NCBI GenBank assembly: GCA_029962745.1
Contig: CM057160.1
Location: 1,466,501-1,530,500, forward strand
Direction: 5' to 3'
Length of the DNA: 64,000 bases
Source of the DNA: Echinometra lucunter
Taxonomy: Eukaryota; Echinodermata; Echinoidea; Camarodonta; Echinometridae
Both the position numbers and the translations under genes were made by a program. How positions within the stretch are numbered: position 1 is the stretch's first letter; each line of letters opens with the position of its first letter. Below the pieces are notes generated by a model. That model was not told where the DNA came from, did no database searches, and saw only the letters and a program-made list of their open reading frames with translations. Positions 59,107 to 64,000 of the stretch are shown one piece after another.

Positions 59107-59788
59107 ACAGTCAAACCTGCTTTAGCAACAACCTGCATAGAAAGACCACCTGCCTATAAAGACAACAATTTTGTTTCCCATGAAGGTTTTTTTTTTTTTC
59201 ATTAAAGTGATTACACAATGGTAAATTTTTTTTTGATATATGATCGAGAATAGAATTCTAAAAAGAATAACATTAAAATTTTGATGATTTCAATTGAAAT
59301 CAGCGCATTTTGGCTAATTTTCTCATGAAAAGTCAAGAGTTGACCAAAAAAATTGAGTATGAGGTATGATGTAAAAGTGGGTACTCAGCTTCGTGCATTG
59401 CAGTTGTGCTGCGCGCTAGACTTTACAATATGTATTATACCTAGTGCGCATTTTGCTAGAATCGCGCGACTAGGTACCCACTTTGACGTCATTTTGACGT
59501 CAAAGTGGGTAGCCAGGTGAAACTGGGTCACAGCTGAAGAGTCAAAAATATCCTGAAATTTTACCTCTTTGGGGGTTTCCTTGGCAACACAACTTTTTAA
59601 AAAACTTTAGGCAGACGATTTTCTGCTAAGAAAATCATGCTCTTTTAAATGAACTAACATTGTTTCAGCATTGGGTACCCCCTTTGAAACATGTATTAAA
59701 GGAACCGGCATCCATAAAGACAACCTGCACAAAGAGACTGCTTTTCTTGTCTCCCTTGGGTGGTTTTTAAACACAGGTTTCACCGTAT
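59107..59788. mobile_element. Foldback element U interrupted by family D copy 3
   Basis: Left ACAGTCAAACCTGCTTTAGC and, reversed from the right, ACGGTGAAACCTGTGTTTA. Repeated TAAAGACAACCTGC-type words occur on both sides of the D insertion. A related fragment is at 35281-35422. Confidence 0.5.
59206..59683 (-). mobile_element. Family D MITE, copy 3
   Basis: 478 bp, reverse orientation, TTAA on the left (59202-59205); the right flank is mutated to TTGA. It keeps a perfect 17-bp inverted repeat at 59475-59491 / 59495-59511 (TACCCACTTTGACGTCA, loop TTT), with TGACGTCA at 59484-59491. Confidence 0.87.
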
Positions 59789-60381
59789 TTATAAAAGAGC
59801 CTTCTACATGAAATTCTACAGCGGGTAAACTAGCTCTATTGCAACTAACACAGGCTCTTTACCCTTGCACTTGTGATATGAACTCTACATGTAAAGCCAT
59901 TTTTCTGAACAAAATAATGAAGGAAAAAGGAGTCAAAGTCCTTCATATTACATATTTCTTGAACAGAATAAAATGTATTCTAATTATTACCTCAAGTAAT
60001 ACATGTACATTTTCAACAGTATGTATGAACCAAAATGAATCTTACAAATAAATTGAAAAAAGAAAGAAGATATGATTATCTTAATTTATATCAAGAACCA
60101 ATACATATTCTATGTTAACATGATATCACAAACATTGCATTGGGCTTAATAGTATTCAACTGGTTATAAGCTCCAGATATCACAAGCTACATGTACATGT
60201 AATTCATTCTAAAATTTCTTTTTATTGGAATAAGTTGATTTCATCCTGTCAGTACATGTATAATTGGGTAGCAATACACCTTCCTTATACACTTACTTTA
60301 TTCTTCACAAAGAGGGCGCTATTCTCCTACAAAGAAAGGCAGAGTAGAATATGTAAAATCATGATCATTTGTTTCACACTG

Positions 60382-60596
60382 GTCAGAGGCAAATCCAGGA
60401 TTTTTCCAAGAGGGGGCAAAGTCCACGCAGGCACCAGAAAAATATGTGATGAAAAAAGTTCTCGGCTTTTGAAGGTGTCAATTTTACCAGGAAAATTTAC
60501 TAACAAGCACAAGCAAAACCAAAATTCAAAAAGCTCCATCAACAGGGGGGCTTCGGTCACTCGTCTAAACCTCCCCCATCCCCCATCCACCACTGA
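60382..60596. mobile_element. Decayed hAT-like MITE
   Basis: Left CAGAGGCAAATCCAGGATTT, right (reversed) CAGTGGTGGATGGGGGATGG. CAGTGGCGGATCCAGG-style ends are familiar from hAT MITEs, but no 8-bp duplication survives. The frames 60235-60717 (+) and 60327-60593 (-) run through it and are not genes. Confidence 0.45.
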
Positions 60597-60954
60597 GCGG
60601 ATTTCAAAAAGTTTGCATTTAAATTATTTGCACATCTTACATGTAGGTCAAACTGACATGCCACTGGGTACATGTACATGTATGAAAATTGTACAAACTC
60701 CTGTGGGATTGTCATGAAGTGGGATTGTTATGAATAAGGTTCTCTCGTGGAGTTACTTCTTTTATATTACAAGATCCAAGGACAGAATACAAAGATAATT
60801 ACCTCAACATACATCTGCATTTGCATATAGTAAACGTGTGGGACAGTATGAGACCATTTCATTTCAATTTCATCTGCCTTATCTTACATTGTAGCTATGC
60901 CATACATATCAGATAAAAAGTTATTGGGCTAAGAAGGAACTGTTTCAGTTCAAT

Positions 60955-61205
60955 CAATATGTTTCAATCAATAAAAATACTACTACTAATAAAAAACAAC
61001 AACACAACAACACCATCACCACCACCACCACCACCAACAACAACAACAATGAATACAATAACAATGATGATAAGGTCTTGAGCCAGAAAGAGAAGTGAAC
61101 AATGAGAAGAGGACTTGTTTGATAGCCCAACAGATAACCCTAGATTTCTGGAAGAAGTCTGGTTGCTGTTTAATACCGACAGAACATCAAGTTGTGGAAA
61201 AAGGA

Positions 61206-61239
<34 letters not shown>

Positions 61240-61247
61240 TTAATAAT

Positions 61248-61292
<45 letters not shown>

Positions 61293-61375
61293 TCAAAATA
61301 ATAATAACAACAATAATAAGAATGTTTACAATAATAACAATAATTATCATAATATCAATATTATCAAAATTTAAA
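60955..61375. repeat. Microsatellite cluster: (CAA)n/(CCA)n and (AAT)n
   Basis: CAA and CCA triplets at 60990-61050, then a long (AAT)n at 61207-61293 followed by imperfect AAT/AAC to about 61375. It yields poly-Asn or poly-Ile artefact frames. Confidence 0.95.
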
Positions 61376-61379
61376 TGAA

Positions 61380-62939
61380 ATAAACAAAACAATAACATGC
61401 ATGAAATACTGAAAGTTTGAAGGTGAAATCACTGATGCACATGAATGATGTTTTGTGATTCAAGATCTATATTTTTGCAAACAAGAAGTGTCTCCTTTTT
61501 AGAGCAACTTTATAACAAAAGATATATACAACAGCCCATGACAAAACCAAATTGCTGGTAAATGCAGAACATAAAAAATATATAAACAGAAGAAAAATAC
61601 AGCATGTACATGAACAATATAATTAACAAATTGTCATAATGAAATCAAAGCTTTACATAATCAGGAAAAAAAAAGAGTACACTTGAAGGATGAAAAGAAA
61701 ATGGTATGAACAGTAAACCTTTGCCCTGATAGTGTGTACAGTGTTTTAGAGTTTTATGAGAAGACTGGATCCATTGCTATGGTAACTACAAACAACATCA
61801 TGACCCTAGGCCCCCTTCAATGATAACATGTAGTGCATGTAGGCAATGAAATATGGACTGTGATAATACATTTCAGCTGAATTCATTACTTCAAAACTCA
61901 TTAACTGTTTTAACTGGACACAAAATGAATCATTTAATTTGCACATTTTGTGCACACAAAAAAAAAAAAAATGTGCAGGCTTGTGGATATCACAATGTAT
62001 TTCAAAGTGTCATTACAAATCTAAATACACCTGTATTATGCATCTGTACTTTACATGTTACAGGTACTTCATATTTGAAATTCAATGCGTTAAAAGTAAA
62101 AGAATATTTATAAGAATTTTAATTGTTTAATGATCTAATTGTAATTATTTCTATTTTTAATGCCTATTTTATGTGAACATCGCACCATTAGTCCCGGGTC
62201 TACTGCTATGAAATAAAATAAACCTAAATTGAATCGAGTTGAATTGAATTTGGTATGATAAATGTTTTTATTCTGATGATGATGAGCATGTTCCATCAAT
62301 GGAGAATTTTTCACTATTTCAAAGTAATTAAATCACCCACAGGGTCCAGGCCATTGTAAACTATTCAACAAAATCTTAGCCATTTCAAAATCATGTGAAA
62401 TTCCACAGGAACTCAAGTTTAAAACCACAACAAATCTTCTTAAGAAAATCAATCAAAAACAAAATGAAACGGAAAAAGTGAATACAATACCTTTTTGATT
62501 TTCCAAGGTAAAGTTGGTAAACATGTCACAGAATTCTTGATGAACTGAGTATGGAATTCAAACAATCATATCCTAATCTTACAACCAAATTTGCTTTCTT
62601 CAGCACAGTACAAAACTATGTAACACTGCTACCTCCTGTAGATTTGTTATAGCTCAATATTGTAATCCGCGGTCTACTATTATACCAATAATTATTCAAT
62701 AAAGCGTTTTACCCATTTCACTTGAGAAGGATCAGTATTATTTGGCATATTCCAAGGACTGTTTCTGACTGGCTATGATCTTGTTTGTTCAATGGTTAGA
62801 ATTATTTGTACAATGGACATCTGTTGCTGCTGTGCAGACAGAAAGATCAATACAAGAATCTAATCAGGGAACCATTAACCACGATTAAACATGGTGTTAA
62901 GTACTGTGTGTATAGGAACCAGGGGCCAGTTTCTCAAAA
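61380..62939. other. Non-coding sequence with a possible retroelement tail
   Basis: AT-rich. The block ending at about 62240 (AAATAAAATAAACCTAAATT then GAGTTGAATTGAATT) resembles the tail at 28984. Just before the gap, GGGGCCAGTTTCTCAAAA resembles the terminus of the GTTTCATAAAAC foldback elements. Confidence 0.4.
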
Positions 62940-63439
62940 NNNNNNNNNNNNNNNNNNNNNNNNNNNNNNNNNNNNNNNNNNNNNNNNNNNNNNNNNNNNN
63001 NNNNNNNNNNNNNNNNNNNNNNNNNNNNNNNNNNNNNNNNNNNNNNNNNNNNNNNNNNNNNNNNNNNNNNNNNNNNNNNNNNNNNNNNNNNNNNNNNNNN
63101 NNNNNNNNNNNNNNNNNNNNNNNNNNNNNNNNNNNNNNNNNNNNNNNNNNNNNNNNNNNNNNNNNNNNNNNNNNNNNNNNNNNNNNNNNNNNNNNNNNNN
63201 NNNNNNNNNNNNNNNNNNNNNNNNNNNNNNNNNNNNNNNNNNNNNNNNNNNNNNNNNNNNNNNNNNNNNNNNNNNNNNNNNNNNNNNNNNNNNNNNNNNN
63301 NNNNNNNNNNNNNNNNNNNNNNNNNNNNNNNNNNNNNNNNNNNNNNNNNNNNNNNNNNNNNNNNNNNNNNNNNNNNNNNNNNNNNNNNNNNNNNNNNNNN
63401 NNNNNNNNNNNNNNNNNNNNNNNNNNNNNNNNNNNNNNN
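62940..63439. other. Assembly gap (500 N)
   Basis: Exactly 500 unknown bases; true size unknown. Confidence 0.99.
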
Positions 63440-64000
63440 GATGAAACGCAGTCACAATGAGAGTATTCAAACCTCTGTAAAAGCTATAGAATACTAGGAA
63501 TTCTAGAGAAGTAGCTGGCGCAACAAACTTTTCACAATGCTATGTGACTGACATGCCATTTCCATGGCAACAACTTTCAGACATCTTCTCATCTTAAGGT
63601 GATCATGATAAATACTTTACATGAACATAAATTGGCCTTAAAGTAAGCCAAGTATGAATTTTCAGTGCAATTTGCACATTCCGATTCAAAGTTTGCTGCC
63701 TGCACTTCATTTGACTAATGCTTTAACTGAGTCTTATCTGCATCATACCAATAAATGATTTATAAAAAATAACGTAGACGTGTGTGAATTTGAGATACGA
63801 AACAATATAAAAGCAGGACTTTGATATGCCTTTGCCTGCATACCTTTTTACAAATAATTATCCAGGCGAATGCTAAGGATTGTTGTATTAGACACAGCTA
63901 CATTTTGAAGAATCCCAAAAGAGTACTGGAATTTCCATTAAGTTTTACAAAGAGTTTGAATGTTTTAATTTGATTTATCTAAATCCCATTTGGTATATGA
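63440..64000. other. Non-coding sequence, nothing recognised
   Basis: AT-rich, no frame or repeat of note. Confidence 0.5.

Noticed and set aside
60235..60717. 160-codon plus frame and 88-codon minus frame
   Set aside because: Both run through a decayed hAT-like MITE; the peptides change character at the element edges.
61095..61374. Poly-Asn and poly-Ile frames
   Set aside because: (AAT)n microsatellite translated in different frames.
62806..63470. Long open frames across 62940-63439
   Set aside because: Same artefact: the frames run through N.
1..64000. An undescribed multi-gene system
   Set aside because: No gene cluster, array or conserved operon-like unit is visible; the notable content is transposon structure and a few isolated exons.

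Overview
The window looks like non-coding sequence from an animal nuclear genome: AT-rich, with no operon-like packing, many di- and trinucleotide microsatellites, many TACATGTA-type words, tRNA-derived SINE fragments, and two runs of exactly 500 N (12114-12613 and 62940-63439), i.e. scaffold gaps. The mix of short DNA transposons, tRNA-like SINEs and TACATGTA words reminds me of sea urchins or another echinoderm, but that is recognition by style and was not tested. No complete gene can be read. Most stretches are intron or intergenic DNA.

The clearest content is a population of short non-autonomous DNA transposons (MITEs), recovered by comparing copies within the window and reading their ends. 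I use local names. TTAA-flanked families: A (1907, 28078, part at 53285), B (36451, part at 53047), C (35723, 42284, 50338), D (4900, 51570, 59206), F (23218, 52327, 57055) and a short family V (3794, 20348, 50262). Families with 8-bp target duplications (hAT-like): E (4517, 10696) and I (11602, 39702). Families with TAA/TTA duplications (PIF/Harbinger-like): J (25923, part at 37679), K (24603), L (27240). TA-flanked foldbacks: W (3105), M (44831), R (38146), and a 533-bp foldback at 41062. Foldbacks of unclear class lie at 3905-4500, 5726-6047, 45538-45691, 45771-46411, 46994-47523, 50102-50251 and 57784-57928. Several are nested: D inside E at 4.5-5.4 kb, a tRNA-like SINE inside a foldback at 3.9-4.5 kb, C inside an older palindrome at 42-43 kb, D inside a foldback at 59.1-59.8 kb.

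Other structure: a 64-bp perfect palindrome at 21250-21313; a degenerate tandem array of about 210-260 bp units at 32.99-34.16 kb; an element with three tandem units carrying DR1-type nuclear-receptor motifs at 13.3-13.9 kb; and a purine-only tract of almost 400 bp near 19.7-20.0 kb.

Gene evidence is limited to isolated candidate exons. The best is a minus-strand first coding exon at 31732-31889 (ATG, 52 codons, strong splice donor). Others are a plus-strand terminal exon at 27872-28051, an exonic-looking interval at 55.72-56.00 kb open on both strands, a possible non-coding minus exon at 39108-39201, a 34-nt minus exon at 34679-34712, and an open stretch near 55.0-55.26 kb. I could not assign a protein family to any of them. 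The minus-strand candidates at 39.1, 34.7 and 31.8 kb could be successive 5' exons of one gene reading leftward; that is an inference.
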